64,000 bases of DNA, from the NCBI GenBank assembly GCA_030145385.1, contig JAQYVU010000002.1, forward strand, positions 114,682 to 178,681, written 5' to 3'. A program made the translations under genes and the position numbers. Shown here one piece after another: positions 1 through 8,492 of the stretch. Source of the DNA: Desulfococcaceae bacterium. Its GTDB lineage: Bacteria > Desulfobacterota > Desulfobacteria > Desulfobacterales > Desulfosalsimonadaceae. The notes below the pieces were generated by a model. That model saw only the letters and a program-made list of their open reading frames with translations. It did no database searches and had not been told where the DNA came from. The stretch's first letter is position 1; every line of letters starts with the position of its first letter.

Positions 1-879
1 CAGAACATAATACGGCGCACCGCCGCAAACCCGCTTCTGCATCTTCATATCACCGGCAATCCGGGAAAGCGGCACATGCCCGGGCCCTTCAATCATCACC
101 TGCACCCCGGCATCCCTTGCCTGCTGCGCCAGGTGCCCGAGGGTGATCATCTCCGTGATCTGGGCCCCGTCTTCGGCATCAAAAATAGTTCCCGGCCGCA
201 GGCCGTCTCCCAGAGAAAGCGTCACGTCATATTCTCTGGCAATTTCCAGGAGGCGGTCGTATTTTTCATACAATGGATTTTCAGCATTATTTTTGATAAT
301 CCATTCCGCCATCAGGCTGCCGCCTCGGGATACAATCCCCATCATCCGGTTGCTTTTTTTTAAAACCCTTATGGTCTCCCGTGTAATGCCGCAATGGACG
401 GTTACAAAATCAATGCCTGTTTTTGCCTGGTATTCGATTTCATCAAAAATCTCATCTTCAGTGACATCGGCACAGAGGCGGTCTTCAGCAAATACTTTGC
501 TGATGGTTTTGTAAATGGGCACAGTTCCGATCATCACCGGCGAATGTTTAATAATTGATTTTAATATCTGATCCAGATCCCCTCCGGTTGAAAGATCCAT
601 GACCGCATCCGCACCGGCTGCCACCGCCACATCCAGCTTCCCAAGTTCCTCATCAATATCAAAATGGCTGGGGGACGTCCCTATATTGGCATTGATCTTG
701 GTTTTCAATCCTTTGCCCACGCCCATGGCTGTAAACGCATGGTTGATATTTTTCGGAATCACAACAGAGCCCCCGGCGACCCGCTGCCGGATTTCCTCTG
801 CTGAAAGGTCTTCATAATCCGCGACCTGCTTCATTGCCTCTGTTATTATGCCATTTCTGGCTTCCTCAAGTTGTGTCAT
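1..879 (-). CDS. thiC: Phosphomethylpyrimidine synthase ThiC, C-terminal part off the window
   Basis: ThiC is the radical-SAM enzyme that rearranges aminoimidazole ribotide to HMP phosphate, the pyrimidine half of thiamine. The 293 visible codons start at ATG 879 (MTQLEEARNG) and leave the window at base 1 with no stop. Recognisable ThiC blocks are NANIGTSP, DLSTGGD, TVHCG, SRGGS, LSLGDGLRPG and MIEGPGHVP. The Cys-rich cluster near the C-terminus is not visible. The gene lies 273 bp downstream of thi4 on the same strand, so both are probably read from the TPP riboswitch promoter. Identity is secure; only completeness is unknown. Confidence 0.96.
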   Translation of the reverse strand, partial: MTQLEEARNGIITEAMKQVADYEDLSAEEIRQRVAGGSVVIPKNINHAFTAMGVGKGLKTKINANIGTSPSHFDIDEELGKLDVAVAAGADAVMDLSTGGDLDQILKSIIKHSPVMIGTVPIYKTISKVFAEDRLCADVTEDEIFDEIEYQAKTGIDFVTVHCGITRETIRVLKKSNRMMGIVSRGGSLMAEWIIKNNAENPLYEKYDRLLEIAREYDVTLSLGDGLRPGTIFDAEDGAQITEMITLGHLAQQARDAGVQVMIEGPGHVPLSRIAGDMKMQKRVCGGAPYYVL

Positions 880-969
880 AATATAACCTGTTAATTTCTA
901 TCTAAATTTAGCGTTTAAAGTTTTTAAACCCTCCGGGATTTCCAATTTCATCGCATTTAGGGTGTCAAA

Positions 970-1004
970 TGCCGCCTCGCATAGCTGACTATTGCGAGGC
1001 AGCA
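970..1004. other. Intercistronic hairpin between thi4 and thiC
   Basis: An inverted repeat, GCCTCGCA (974-981) with TGCGAGGC (993-1000), is extended by flanking TGC/GCA and an inner TAG/CTA pair. It has no proper T-run on the minus strand, so it is unlikely to be a full terminator of the thi operon. It could be an RNA processing or stability element that sets the thi4:thiC ratio. That role is inferred. Confidence 0.5.
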
Positions 1005-1152
1005 TTTTCCTTGTATCTGCGGAAAACTAATATAATCCATTAAAAAATCGTTAATGGCAAATCAAATCCGTTGGATTTTAAATTCGCTAAACTAAACAGT
1101 TATGCATTACTATCCGTTAAAAATAATGGACTCGTTTAAACCGCAGCACCCA

Positions 1153-1926
1153 TTAAAGCCGGCCGGCCAGTTCAGCAGCCACCTTTTCTCCGGAAAGCAG
1201 CATCCCGCCGAATATCGGCCCCATTCTCGGGCCGCCGGCTGTTGCGTTGGCCGCCATTCCGGCCACATAGAGCCCCGGAAAGACCTCACAGGTATTTTCG
1301 ATGGTCTGATTTTCCGCATGATCCGCCCACATGGACTTTTCACCTTCAATCTTTCCGCTGGACGTCATCAGCTCTCCCGGGACTTTACGGACTACGACCT
1401 TCACGACTTCCGTGGCATGGCCGGTGGCATCCACAACAAACTTCGACCGGACAGTCAGCGGGTCAATATGCAGGCCGGCCATTTCAACCGGGGACCAGTT
1501 AATGACGAGCCCTGTAATCCCTTCCGGGCGCATCATCACATCTTCTACGGATACACAGTTAAATATGGTCAACCCCGCCTGAACCGCTTTTGCAGTCAAA
1601 GAGCTAATGGCTTCCACGGCATCTGCGGTATAATAATTTTCCTGAAATTCTCTAAACCGGATACCGAACTCTTCTAAAATATGCAGTGCGTCTTTTTGCA
1701 CAACGATTTCATTAAACATCATGCCGCCGCCCCACATGCCGCCGCCGATACTTAATTTTCGTTCGTACATTACCACCTTTTTACCTGCTTTTGCAAGAAA
1801 GTACCCGGCGACCAGACCTGACGGACCGCCGCCCACGATGGCCACGTCTGTTTCAAGATTATTGATTAATTTTTCATAATATCGATCGATGATTGCTTTT
1901 GAGATAATAACTTCATCCAATGCCAT
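1153..1926 (-). CDS. thi4: Thi4-family sulfide-dependent thiazole synthase
   Basis: This is a thiazole synthase of the Thi4 family, which builds the thiazole half of thiamine from NAD and glycine. The 257-residue protein has an N-terminal dinucleotide-binding motif VGGGPSG (31-37), the glycine-rich [11 protein letters not shown] block (about 61-71) and the C-terminal [15 protein letters not shown]. Where yeast Thi4 carries the sulfur-donor cysteine, this protein reads GLHIDP with His153. That is the pattern of archaeal and anaerobic bacterial Thi4 enzymes that use free sulfide catalytically. ATG 1926 follows GGAGTAGCTCGC, a good ribosome site. The gene is first in the operon behind the TPP riboswitch, with thiC next. 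No thiG or thiH is visible. Confidence 0.93.
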   Translation of the reverse strand: MALDEVIISKAIIDRYYEKLINNLETDVAIVGGGPSGLVAGYFLAKAGKKVVMYERKLSIGGGMWGGGMMFNEIVVQKDALHILEEFGIRFREFQENYYTADAVEAISSLTAKAVQAGLTIFNCVSVEDVMMRPEGITGLVINWSPVEMAGLHIDPLTVRSKFVVDATGHATEVVKVVVRKVPGELMTSSGKIEGEKSMWADHAENQTIENTCEVFPGLYVAGMAANATAGGPRMGPIFGGMLLSGEKVAAELAGRL

Positions 1927-1995
1927 GCGAGCTACTCCTTTAATTTATAAATATTTTCAATTAAGCTTTATGGTTATGCTAAGCCATAGGCCTTA

Positions 1996-2032
1996 AAACA
2001 AAAAAAACCGTTTCCCGGCAAAGAGAAACGGT
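1996..2032 (-). terminator. Riboswitch-associated intrinsic terminator
   Basis: Read on the minus strand, ACCGTTTC (2032-2025) pairs with GAAACGGT (2014-2007) around a 10-nt loop and is followed by T7 and more T. It sits just downstream of the TPP aptamer and about 70 bp before the thi4 start. It is therefore the likely OFF structure of the expression platform. Confidence 0.8.
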
Positions 2033-2062
2033 CTACATGGGGCAACCCACTATTCCCATAGA

Positions 2063-2156
2063 AATTTATCGTTTCCCTTCGCAGGTATTATCCTGATCAG
2101 GTTCGAAGGGTTACCCGGGATTCGGGTTCTCAGTTGCTGCGCAACACCCCTAACAT
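2063..2156 (-). promoter_or_regulatory. TPP riboswitch (THI element)
   Basis: The minus strand carries the THI-box blocks in order: GGGGTG, CTGAGA (2132-2127), ACCC, then GAACCTGATCAGGATAATAC and CTGCGAAGGGAAACGA. These are the conserved helices of the TPP aptamer. It precedes thi4-thiC and is followed by an intrinsic terminator, so thiamine pyrophosphate binding should favour termination. Confidence 0.96.
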
Positions 2157-2160
2157 CTTT

Positions 2161-2190
2161 ATGTGTTGTAAAATATGATCCGGTTGTCAA
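2161..2190 (-). promoter_or_regulatory. Possible promoter of the thi operon
   Basis: A perfect TTGACA lies on the minus strand at 2190-2185. The candidate -10, TACAAC (2170-2165), is weak and its 14-nt spacing is short. The position is right to start transcription at the riboswitch 5' end. The call rests mainly on the -35 match. Confidence 0.35.
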
Positions 2191-2610
2191 GAAAAATTAA
2201 AACCGGCTGACGGGTCTGCGGATGCCACTGAAATCCAGGATTCCAGCCTTGCTTTAATTGATGTCCGGAACATCCGTTTTCGCTTTCTTTCGCTCGGCCT
2301 GCGGACCCGTTCCCGAAACTTTAAACATGTATTTAAATACGACAGCGACAGAGCGCATGTTATCGCATTTGGTGCGGAAAAATTTTTCAATGATTACATG
2401 TCATACTGCTGCATGGGGCCAAAATCCCGAAAAATTTTTATTACGTTTTTAAATCAACATATTCCAAAACTGTTTAGAAACATAACAAGACAATTTCTGA
2501 CATAACAGCGGAAGAAAAATAAAAATCTGTTTAAAAAATATTTTTCAGGCTGCTTTTTCCCTGGAAGCTTTTGCGCGAATCGGCGAGACGGGTCGAAAAA
2601 TCAAAAAAAA
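2191..2610. other. Intergenic region, no gene recognised
   Basis: This stretch lies between the divergently transcribed thi operon and the PilZ gene. Short open frames on both strands show no recognisable family, no good ribosome site and unusual composition. I see nothing functional here apart from the flanking promoter elements. Confidence 0.5.
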
Positions 2611-2639
2611 TTGACATTCGACAATTTTTTTTATAATAT
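2611..2639 (+). promoter_or_regulatory. Sigma-70-type promoter of the PilZ gene
   Basis: TTGACA (2611-2616), a 17-nt spacer and TAATAT (2634-2639) form a near-consensus vegetative promoter about 60 bp upstream of the PilZ start codon. Confidence 0.6.
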
Positions 2640-2698
2640 TTATCTAACATTTTAAATAAAATCATTTTAAATAATTTTGTTTAAATGAGTCTATCCTG

Positions 2699-3121
2699 AT
2701 GAATACCTCCGACAAAAATAAAAACATTTCAATGATTACCTCAAAACTTTTCGGGCTGATCCTGAAAATGCCGTTGGAAGACCGACGCAGGCTTCTGACG
2801 GAAGTGGAGCGCAAGCAGCAGGGTCAGGAAAATCATATCCGCAGAAAACATAACCGGCAGGACTATTTAATAAATATCGACTATTCAGTCAGCGATCGTC
2901 TTTACAACGGTTTTGCTGTAAACCTGAGCGCCAGCGGCGTATTTATTGAATCTCCCAAAAGCATCCTGCCGAAATTTTCACAGGGTGATCATGTAATACT
3001 CTCCTTTGACCATCCGAACAAACAAGCGCATATGAAAATAACCGGAGAAATCGCCAGGGTTGATAAAACCGGGATTGGCGTTATGTTTGACCAATCAATT
3101 CTGGACTGGTGGACCACATAA
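2699..3121 (+). CDS. PilZ-domain protein
   Basis: This is a 140-residue single-domain PilZ protein, a likely cyclic di-GMP effector. The RxxxR motif is R49-R53 (RRKHNR region) and the second motif is NLSASG (75-80), followed by the beta-barrel pattern of the domain. The N-terminal 40 residues (SKLFGLILKMPLEDRRRLL) form an amphipathic helical extension that may mediate contacts. No signal peptide or membrane segment is present, so it is cytoplasmic. ATG 2699 has only a weak Shine-Dalgarno sequence. The gene stands alone behind its own promoter. Its target cannot be told from context. Confidence 0.88.
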   Translation: MNTSDKNKNISMITSKLFGLILKMPLEDRRRLLTEVERKQQGQENHIRRKHNRQDYLINIDYSVSDRLYNGFAVNLSASGVFIESPKSILPKFSQGDHVILSFDHPNKQAHMKITGEIARVDKTGIGVMFDQSILDWWTT

Positions 3122-3205
3122 TTTATCAGAATCAGATCTCCGAAATTTTTTGATCCACATTACCACCAATTCATTTACCTGTCCCGGATTTTCGTCCCCT
3201 GTTTC

Positions 3206-3730
3206 TTAACGGATAACCAGCTTTATTTCATAACATGGATGGGCTCTCCAATCCGTATTCATTGTCCATTCTTTTCGCGCAACCTCAAAGAGAAACCCAT
3301 CAGCTAAAAATATCTGATTCCCGCCGTTTGCAATTGCATGTGAAAAATTTTCAGGCACAGGCCTTGGGGTAAGTTTCCTGATCAGAAACTGTGCGGCTTT
3401 TTGAAATTCGGCATGCGCGATTTTTGATTCATCCGGATTAAGGACACTGACAATCAACCGGATTTGATTAACGGTTTGCCCGACGCCTTCCACATAGTAT
3501 GAGATTACATTTTTAAAGGGATTTCCAGAACCAAGGGATATTTGACGACTGGAACATCCGCATTCATTATCCAAAAAAATCTTCCAGCCTAAAGTAGGCA
3601 AACCAAAACTGGTTAAAAGATTACAGGCCTCAGACGGAGGGATGTTTTTTACACCAGCCTCACCGCCCGTGACGTTCAACAGACAGAAAACACTGATCAG
3701 CATAAAACACGAAATGATTTTGGAAGTCAT
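3206..3730 (-). CDS. Secreted hypothetical protein
   Basis: I do not recognise a family. The 174-residue protein starts at ATG 3730, chosen because AGGAGAAGG lies 6-10 nt upstream; a further upstream ATG has no such site. Residues 1-25 (MTSKIISCFMLISVFCLLNV...) form a signal peptide with cleavage likely near GGEAG. The mature part has an ECGCSS cysteine pair and a late Cys, and no membrane segment, so it is probably periplasmic or secreted. It lies alone, downstream of a long imperfect hairpin and in the same direction as metF. Function unknown. Confidence 0.72.
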   Translation of the reverse strand: MTSKIISCFMLISVFCLLNVTGGEAGVKNIPPSEACNLLTSFGLPTLGWKIFLDNECGCSSRQISLGSGNPFKNVISYYVEGVGQTVNQIRLIVSVLNPDESKIAHAEFQKAAQFLIRKLTPRPVPENFSHAIANGGNQIFLADGFLFEVARKEWTMNTDWRAHPCYEIKLVIR

Positions 3731-4120
3731 AATCCTTCTCCTGCTTATTATCATAATCATCAGTCAAACAAATGCTCCGCCTTTCCGAATTCTAATTCCA
3801 GAATGGTATAGTAACACCATCCTTCTTCATTTGATACATTGATGACAAATCCGGATTTGAGGCAGAGCAGGATATGTCACAGGTCTTTTTATAATATTAT
3901 GAAAATAAGGAATTAAAGTGAAGTCTTTTCTGAGAGAAGAACAAGCCGGCTCGGTCAGGGTGAAGGGCAAGGGGAAAATCAATATTTAAACCCCAAGCCC
4001 TTACCTGATCCGGTATGTCAGTCTTGTGTTTAGCCGGCTTGTATTTGGAATGACAAGCAAATCAATTAAAACAAAATCACCGTTTAAAAAAGGCCTTTGC
4101 CAGCCGGTCAGCTGTCATGA
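3731..4120. repeat. Long imperfect inverted repeat in an intergenic region
   Basis: ACAAGCCGGCT (3941-3951) is the inverse of AGCCGGCTTGT (4032-4042). The inner arms also pair imperfectly: GTCAGGGTGAAGGGCAAGGGG against CCCCAAGCCC-TTACCTGATC. The whole 102-nt stretch (3941-4042) could fold into one long stem. The remainder of 3731-4120 shows no gene. It could be a degenerate miniature element or a structured RNA between metF and the secreted-protein gene. No terminal direct repeats are obvious. Confidence 0.5.
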
Positions 4121-5005
4121 CTACAACAGCCCTTCATTCTGAAGCGTTGTGACAATGGCATTTACTGATTTTCCACGGTTCATTGTATAAAAATGAAGAC
4201 CCGGAACACCGTGTTTCAATAAATCTCTGCATTGCTGTGTGGCAAGCTCGATGCCGAACTGAACCACCGCCTCCTTATCATCAGCCGATATGCTGTCCAA
4301 TCCGTTCCGGACCTCATCCGGAATGGATGATCCGCAAACGCTGGTAAGAATTTCAAGAAGTTTGACCGTATAAATCGGCATAATACCCGGAATAATGGGG
4401 ATAGTGATCCCGATTTCCCGGCAGCGGTCGACATATTCATAGAAGAACCGGTTGTCATAGAAATACTGGGCCACAATATATTGGGCACCATTGTCCTGTT
4501 TCAGCTTGGCGTATTCAATATCTTTTTCCAGGCTTTGTGCGTGAATGTGCCCTTCCGGATAACCGGCGGCCCCCAGACAGAAATCATACCGGTCTTTAAT
4601 AAACGCCAGCAGATCCGAGGCATGGGCCAATGCGTCCGCATGGGGCTTAAAGGAGACATCGTCCTGGGGCTCATCCCCCTGGATAACAAAAACCGTTTCA
4701 ATACTCTGACTTTGAAATTTATCCAGTACCTGCGCCAAATCATCCGGACCCATGCCAACACCGGCGATATATGCCACGACATTAAGGCTGCGGTCTTTTT
4801 TGAGTTTATCAATCAATTCATAGGATCCGTCACGTGTTGATCCCCCGGCACCAAACGTCACCGACATATAATCATGTTTGGTTTCAGACAGCAGATCCAG
4901 GACTTTTTCAAGGTTTTGTGCCGATTTTTCGGTTTTGGCCCGGAAAAATTCAAACGAAATAACCGGTTTATCCCCTGCTTGCTTATATAAATTTGCAACC
5001 TTCAT
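4121..5005 (-). CDS. metF: 5,10-methylenetetrahydrofolate reductase MetF
   Basis: MetF reduces methylene-THF to methyl-THF in one-carbon metabolism, supplying methionine synthesis or the methyl branch of the acetyl-CoA pathway. The 294-residue protein matches the usual MetF length. Diagnostic segments are ISFEFFRAKT at the N-terminus, VTFGAGGST, IQGDEP, GAAGYPEGH, AQYFYDNRFF, PIIPGIMPI and the C-terminal GVPGLHFYTMNR. ATG 5005 follows GGAGGAAAATA. The gene is alone and divergent from the RhlE helicase gene. No MetV-type partner or CODH/ACS gene is in the window, so which pathway it serves is open. Confidence 0.96.
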   Translation of the reverse strand: MKVANLYKQAGDKPVISFEFFRAKTEKSAQNLEKVLDLLSETKHDYMSVTFGAGGSTRDGSYELIDKLKKDRSLNVVAYIAGVGMGPDDLAQVLDKFQSQSIETVFVIQGDEPQDDVSFKPHADALAHASDLLAFIKDRYDFCLGAAGYPEGHIHAQSLEKDIEYAKLKQDNGAQYIVAQYFYDNRFFYEYVDRCREIGITIPIIPGIMPIYTVKLLEILTSVCGSSIPDEVRNGLDSISADDKEAVVQFGIELATQQCRDLLKHGVPGLHFYTMNRGKSVNAIVTTLQNEGLL

Positions 5006-5329
5006 TATTTTCCTCCATTAACTCTTGATATGATTTATAATTTATTCAAAAATAAAGTTTTAAGCAAATACTTATAACACCCGAATGAATCATGGACAAT
5101 AAGAAATTTGATTTAAAATTTGCTTCAGTAATGCATAAAAGAAAGTCAAATAGATGATTCAAAAGCAATCAAGCCAATCTCAAATATCGCATCCGTTAAA
5201 TGCTAACGCCTGAAAATTTCAATGTTGTGTTTAAGTTATTTCAAATGTATTTAAAACCTGAATCGGGTGTTATTAATTTTTAACCGCTTGACTCAAAAAT
5301 AATCATACATTCGAAAATAAAGAGGCATT
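5006..5329. promoter_or_regulatory. Divergent metF/rhlE intergenic region with mirrored motif
   Basis: The 11-mer ATAACACCCGA (5074-5084) recurs in inverse as TCGGGTGTTAT (5263-5273). Each copy points toward its gene and lies about 60-70 bp from the start codon. This symmetry fits a shared operator or matched promoter parts for the two divergent genes. No convincing -35/-10 pair was found. Confidence 0.35.
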
Positions 5330-6574
5330 ATGAAGTTTGAGAATTACCATATTTCAGAAGAAATAAAAAAAAACCTTGTCCAGCTCGGCTTTAAGCGGCC
5401 CACGGATATCCAATATAAATCCATCCCGTCGATCATGAAAGGCGAAGACGTTCTTGCCATTGCCCAGACAGGCACCGGCAAGACAGCGGCGTTTGCCATC
5501 CCGGTCATTAACAAGATTCACACGAATAAAAGCAGTAAACGGTCTTACGGCATCAAATGCATTGTAATGGTGCCGACCCGGGAACTGGCAGTTCAGATCG
5601 GCGATGTCTTTAATTCTCTGGCCCGGCATACCAAAGCCAAAGCCTTCACCGTTTACGGCGGTGTGGAACAGGATGCCCAAATCAAAAAGCTGCAGGACGG
5701 CATTGATATCCTTGTGGCCACGCCCGGGCGCATGTTTGATTTGATCAGCCAGGGATATATACGACTGGAAAATGTCGACACCCTTATTTTGGATGAAGCG
5801 GATCACATGCTGGATCTGGGGTTTATCAAAGATATAAAATATGTAAAAAAAATGCTCACCCGCAAACATCAGACCCTGTTTTTTTCCGCCACCATCAACA
5901 AGGAAATCAAAAAACTGGCGTTTTCCCAGGTAAAAACTTCCGCCATTCGGATTCAGGTGTCTCCGGAAGACCCGGTTTCAAAAAATGTTTCCCACTTTGT
6001 CATGTTTGTGGAAATGGATGACAAACGCTTTTTTTTGGAAAAATTCATCAAAGATCATCCGGACAGCAAACTTATCGTCTTTGTCCGAACCCGGGTGCGC
6101 GCCGAGCGCGTGGCAAAGGCCATGGAAAGAGTTCAGATAACCGCATCTACCATTCATGGTGAAAAAGAACAAAGCAGCCGATCGGATGTGATGCAAAAAT
6201 TTAAAAACGGGGACTTCAATCTTTTAATTGCAACCGATGTCAGCGCCCGGGGAATTGATATTGCCGATGTGAATTATGTCATCAATTATGACCTGCCGGA
6301 CAAGGCGGAAAACTATGTCCATCGCGTGGGCCGAACCGGCCGGGGGGTCAATAAAGGCATTGCCGTCTCGTTCTGCAGTACCGAGGAAAAAGAACGCCTT
6401 TTGGAAATCCAGGCATTTTTAAACAAAGACATTGAGGTGATCAAAACCAGTAAAGCAGATTACGCCCATACCATTGAAACGACCTCAGCCGTAGACGATA
6501 TCCAGACGTTGATTGAAACTCATGAAAACCGGCCAAGACGCAAAAAAAAGAAAAAGCCTAAGAAAAAAAAATAA
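5330..6574 (+). CDS. rhlE: DEAD-box RNA helicase, RhlE type
   Basis: An ATP-dependent RNA helicase of the RhlE group, likely acting on rRNA or mRNA in the cytoplasm. The 414 residues contain the Q motif region, AQTGTGKT (45-52), PTRELA (82-87), TPGR (131-134), DEAD (155-158), SAT (186-188), ARGID (306-310) and HRVGRTGR (331-338). The C-terminus is a short lysine/arginine tail typical of RNA contact. ATG 5330 follows AAAGAGGCATT. Only 12 bp separate its stop from a tRNA-modification-like glycosyltransferase gene, so the two are probably cotranscribed and share an RNA theme. Confidence 0.93.
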   Translation: MKFENYHISEEIKKNLVQLGFKRPTDIQYKSIPSIMKGEDVLAIAQTGTGKTAAFAIPVINKIHTNKSSKRSYGIKCIVMVPTRELAVQIGDVFNSLARHTKAKAFTVYGGVEQDAQIKKLQDGIDILVATPGRMFDLISQGYIRLENVDTLILDEADHMLDLGFIKDIKYVKKMLTRKHQTLFFSATINKEIKKLAFSQVKTSAIRIQVSPEDPVSKNVSHFVMFVEMDDKRFFLEKFIKDHPDSKLIVFVRTRVRAERVAKAMERVQITASTIHGEKEQSSRSDVMQKFKNGDFNLLIATDVSARGIDIADVNYVINYDLPDKAENYVHRVGRTGRGVNKGIAVSFCSTEEKERLLEIQAFLNKDIEVIKTSKADYAHTIETTSAVDDIQTLIETHENRPRRKKKKKPKKKK

Positions 6575-6586
6575 CCAGGAAAAAAG

Positions 6587-7675
6587 TTGAAATATCTGTT
6601 TATTGAATCATTTTCCATCGGTTCCCATGCCCTTTTCGCCAACGGACTGAAGGATCATTCTTCACATACGATTGACCTCATTGAAATGCCTGGTGAAAAC
6701 TTTCGCTGGCGCATGCTCGGGGCAGCCCTTTATATGGCGGAGAACATCCCGACCCCTGACATATATGACGGCATTATCGTCACCGACCTGTTCAACCTGG
6801 CGGATTTCAAGGCGCTAATGGGACCGAGATGCCCGCCGGTCATGGTTTATTTCCATGAAAACCAGCTGACATATCCCCAGCCGGTCGGAGACAAAAGCGT
6901 ATTTATGCTTGGCATGATAAACATTACCACAGCCCTTGCAGCGGATATGGTGCTGTTTAATTCAAAAATGCACAGAGATGCCTTTTTAAATGCCGTGCCG
7001 GAGTTTTTAAACAGAGGACGTGATTTTCAACCCAAAGGGATTGCCGAAAAAATCCGTCAAAAATCAAACGTGCTTTATCCCGGCATCACCCTGCCTCTGG
7101 CTCCTGAAATTCATTTTGCAAAACAAGCAGATCCGCCTCTGATCATCTGGAACCACCGGTGGGGATTTGATAAGAATCATCAGCTGTTTTTTAATGTGCT
7201 TGAAGCGCTTCAGGAGCAGGGATTTGATTTTAAGCTGGCGCTGATGGGCGAAAATTTCGGCAAAATTCCGGAAGAGTTTTTCCAGGCACAAAAAATCTTT
7301 GGCGATAAAATCGTTGCCTTCGGATATGTCCCTTCCAGAGCCGAATATATCGACTGGCTGAAAGCAGGAACCATTGTTATCAGCACGGCTGTACAGGAGA
7401 ATTTCGGCATGTCCGTGATCGAAGCAATGATCATGGGCTGCATCCCGCTGCTGCCCAACCGGCTGGCATATCCGGAGATACTTTCCGAAGAATTTCATGA
7501 ACAATTTCTGTACAAGAATAAATACGATTTAATTGAAAAGCTTGCCCGAATTCTCTCAGATGTGACGGCATATGAAGAGCCAGGCAAAAAACTTGCCCGG
7601 GAAATGGAATCTTATTTATGGGAAAATGTCGCCCCCGGCTATGACAACATGCTTGAGCAGCTTGCGAAGATTTAA
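6587..7675 (+). CDS. tRNA-queuosine alpha-mannosyltransferase-like glycosyltransferase
   Basis: A 362-residue GT-B glycosyltransferase with the DUF3524-type N-terminal domain of human QTMAN (GTDC1), which mannosylates queuosine in tRNA-Asp. Matching features are the N-terminal GSH block, WRMLGAALYMAE (41-52), FHENQLTYP (89-97), ADMVLFNS followed by QPKGI, and the C-terminal donor domain with the E-x7-E pair E271/E279 in AVQENFGMSVIEA. The start is TTG 6587 after AGGA. It is directly downstream of the RhlE helicase gene. The family assignment is strong; activity on bacterial Q-tRNA is inferred, and no queuosine biosynthesis gene lies nearby. Confidence 0.85.
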   Translation: MKYLFIESFSIGSHALFANGLKDHSSHTIDLIEMPGENFRWRMLGAALYMAENIPTPDIYDGIIVTDLFNLADFKALMGPRCPPVMVYFHENQLTYPQPVGDKSVFMLGMINITTALAADMVLFNSKMHRDAFLNAVPEFLNRGRDFQPKGIAEKIRQKSNVLYPGITLPLAPEIHFAKQADPPLIIWNHRWGFDKNHQLFFNVLEALQEQGFDFKLALMGENFGKIPEEFFQAQKIFGDKIVAFGYVPSRAEYIDWLKAGTIVISTAVQENFGMSVIEAMIMGCIPLLPNRLAYPEILSEEFHEQFLYKNKYDLIEKLARILSDVTAYEEPGKKLAREMESYLWENVAPGYDNMLEQLAKI

Positions 7676-7715
7676 AAGGAATTGTTGATTTTTTGGTAGC
7701 CGCCAAAATTCAGTA

Positions 7716-8390
7716 TCAAGCAGTCTTGTTTTTAACATTAGACTGCGAAAAGGCTTGCCCCTTCAACCGGGACTTGTCGATATGCGAAAAATTTAGATAT
7801 TCGAAAACTTCTTTTAAGGTTTCTTTAACTGTCTTTCCTGTTGTGTCCAATATATAGGCATCTTTTGGAATTTTTAATGGTGATTCCATTCGGTGCGCAT
7901 CTTTAAAATCTCTGGCCTTAATATTTTTCATGATTTCTTCTAATTTAATTTTTTCTATTTGCTTAATTTGCAGATGTCTTCGCTTTGCTCTTTCTTCAAT
8001 GGATGCTGTTATGAATATTTTATAATCAGCATTCGGGAATACCACTGTCCCTATATCCCTGCCTTCAATTACAATATCTTTATTCCTTGCTATCTTTTGT
8101 TGGAATTTTCTCACTTCACTTCTTACTGCCGAAATTTTTGATATAAATGGCACCATTTGTGATACATTTTCAGAATGCAATCCTTCAATTTCTTGATGAA
8201 AATCAAAATCAGTTGCCAGCATTATAATCTCGACTATGTTTTCTTTATTGATATTATTTGCAAGACAAGAGTTTGTTATTTTTCTATAGAGCAGTCCTGT
8301 ATTAAGGATATCAAAGGATAGCTCTTTTGCAGTTAGTTCAGCAAGTGTACTTTTCCCTGAACCACTTGTTCCATCAATCGCAATTATCAT
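7716..8390 (-). CDS. cmk: Cytidylate kinase
   Basis: A (d)CMP kinase that phosphorylates CMP and dCMP. The 224-residue protein begins with the P-loop IDGTSGSGKST and has LNTGLLYR (the usual LDTGAMYR position), VIEGRDIGTVVFP, RAKRRHLQ and a RDxxDxxR-like RDFKDAHRMESPL lid region. The C-terminus has an extra 20-residue basic tail. The gene is visibly AT-richer than its neighbours, with many AAA, ATT and TTT codons, and ends about 40 bp from the convergent glycosyltransferase gene. This suggests acquisition by transfer. A second, native cmk may exist elsewhere. Confidence 0.88.
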   Translation of the reverse strand: MIIAIDGTSGSGKSTLAELTAKELSFDILNTGLLYRKITNSCLANNINKENIVEIIMLATDFDFHQEIEGLHSENVSQMVPFISKISAVRSEVRKFQQKIARNKDIVIEGRDIGTVVFPNADYKIFITASIEERAKRRHLQIKQIEKIKLEEIMKNIKARDFKDAHRMESPLKIPKDAYILDTTGKTVKETLKEVFEYLNFSHIDKSRLKGQAFSQSNVKNKTA

Positions 8391-8492
8391 TTTTTGTCCC
8401 TGACAGCTGATGGACTCTAAAAAAAATCGTGAGCCCCACGGTATGAAAAACAGTTAAACGCCTTATCAAACAAATCCCTTGTTCCCACGAGG

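Noticed and set aside
2187..2390. Minus-strand frame of 67 codons upstream of the thi riboswitch
   Set aside because: No ribosome site, no recognisable motif, and it overlaps the expected thi promoter.
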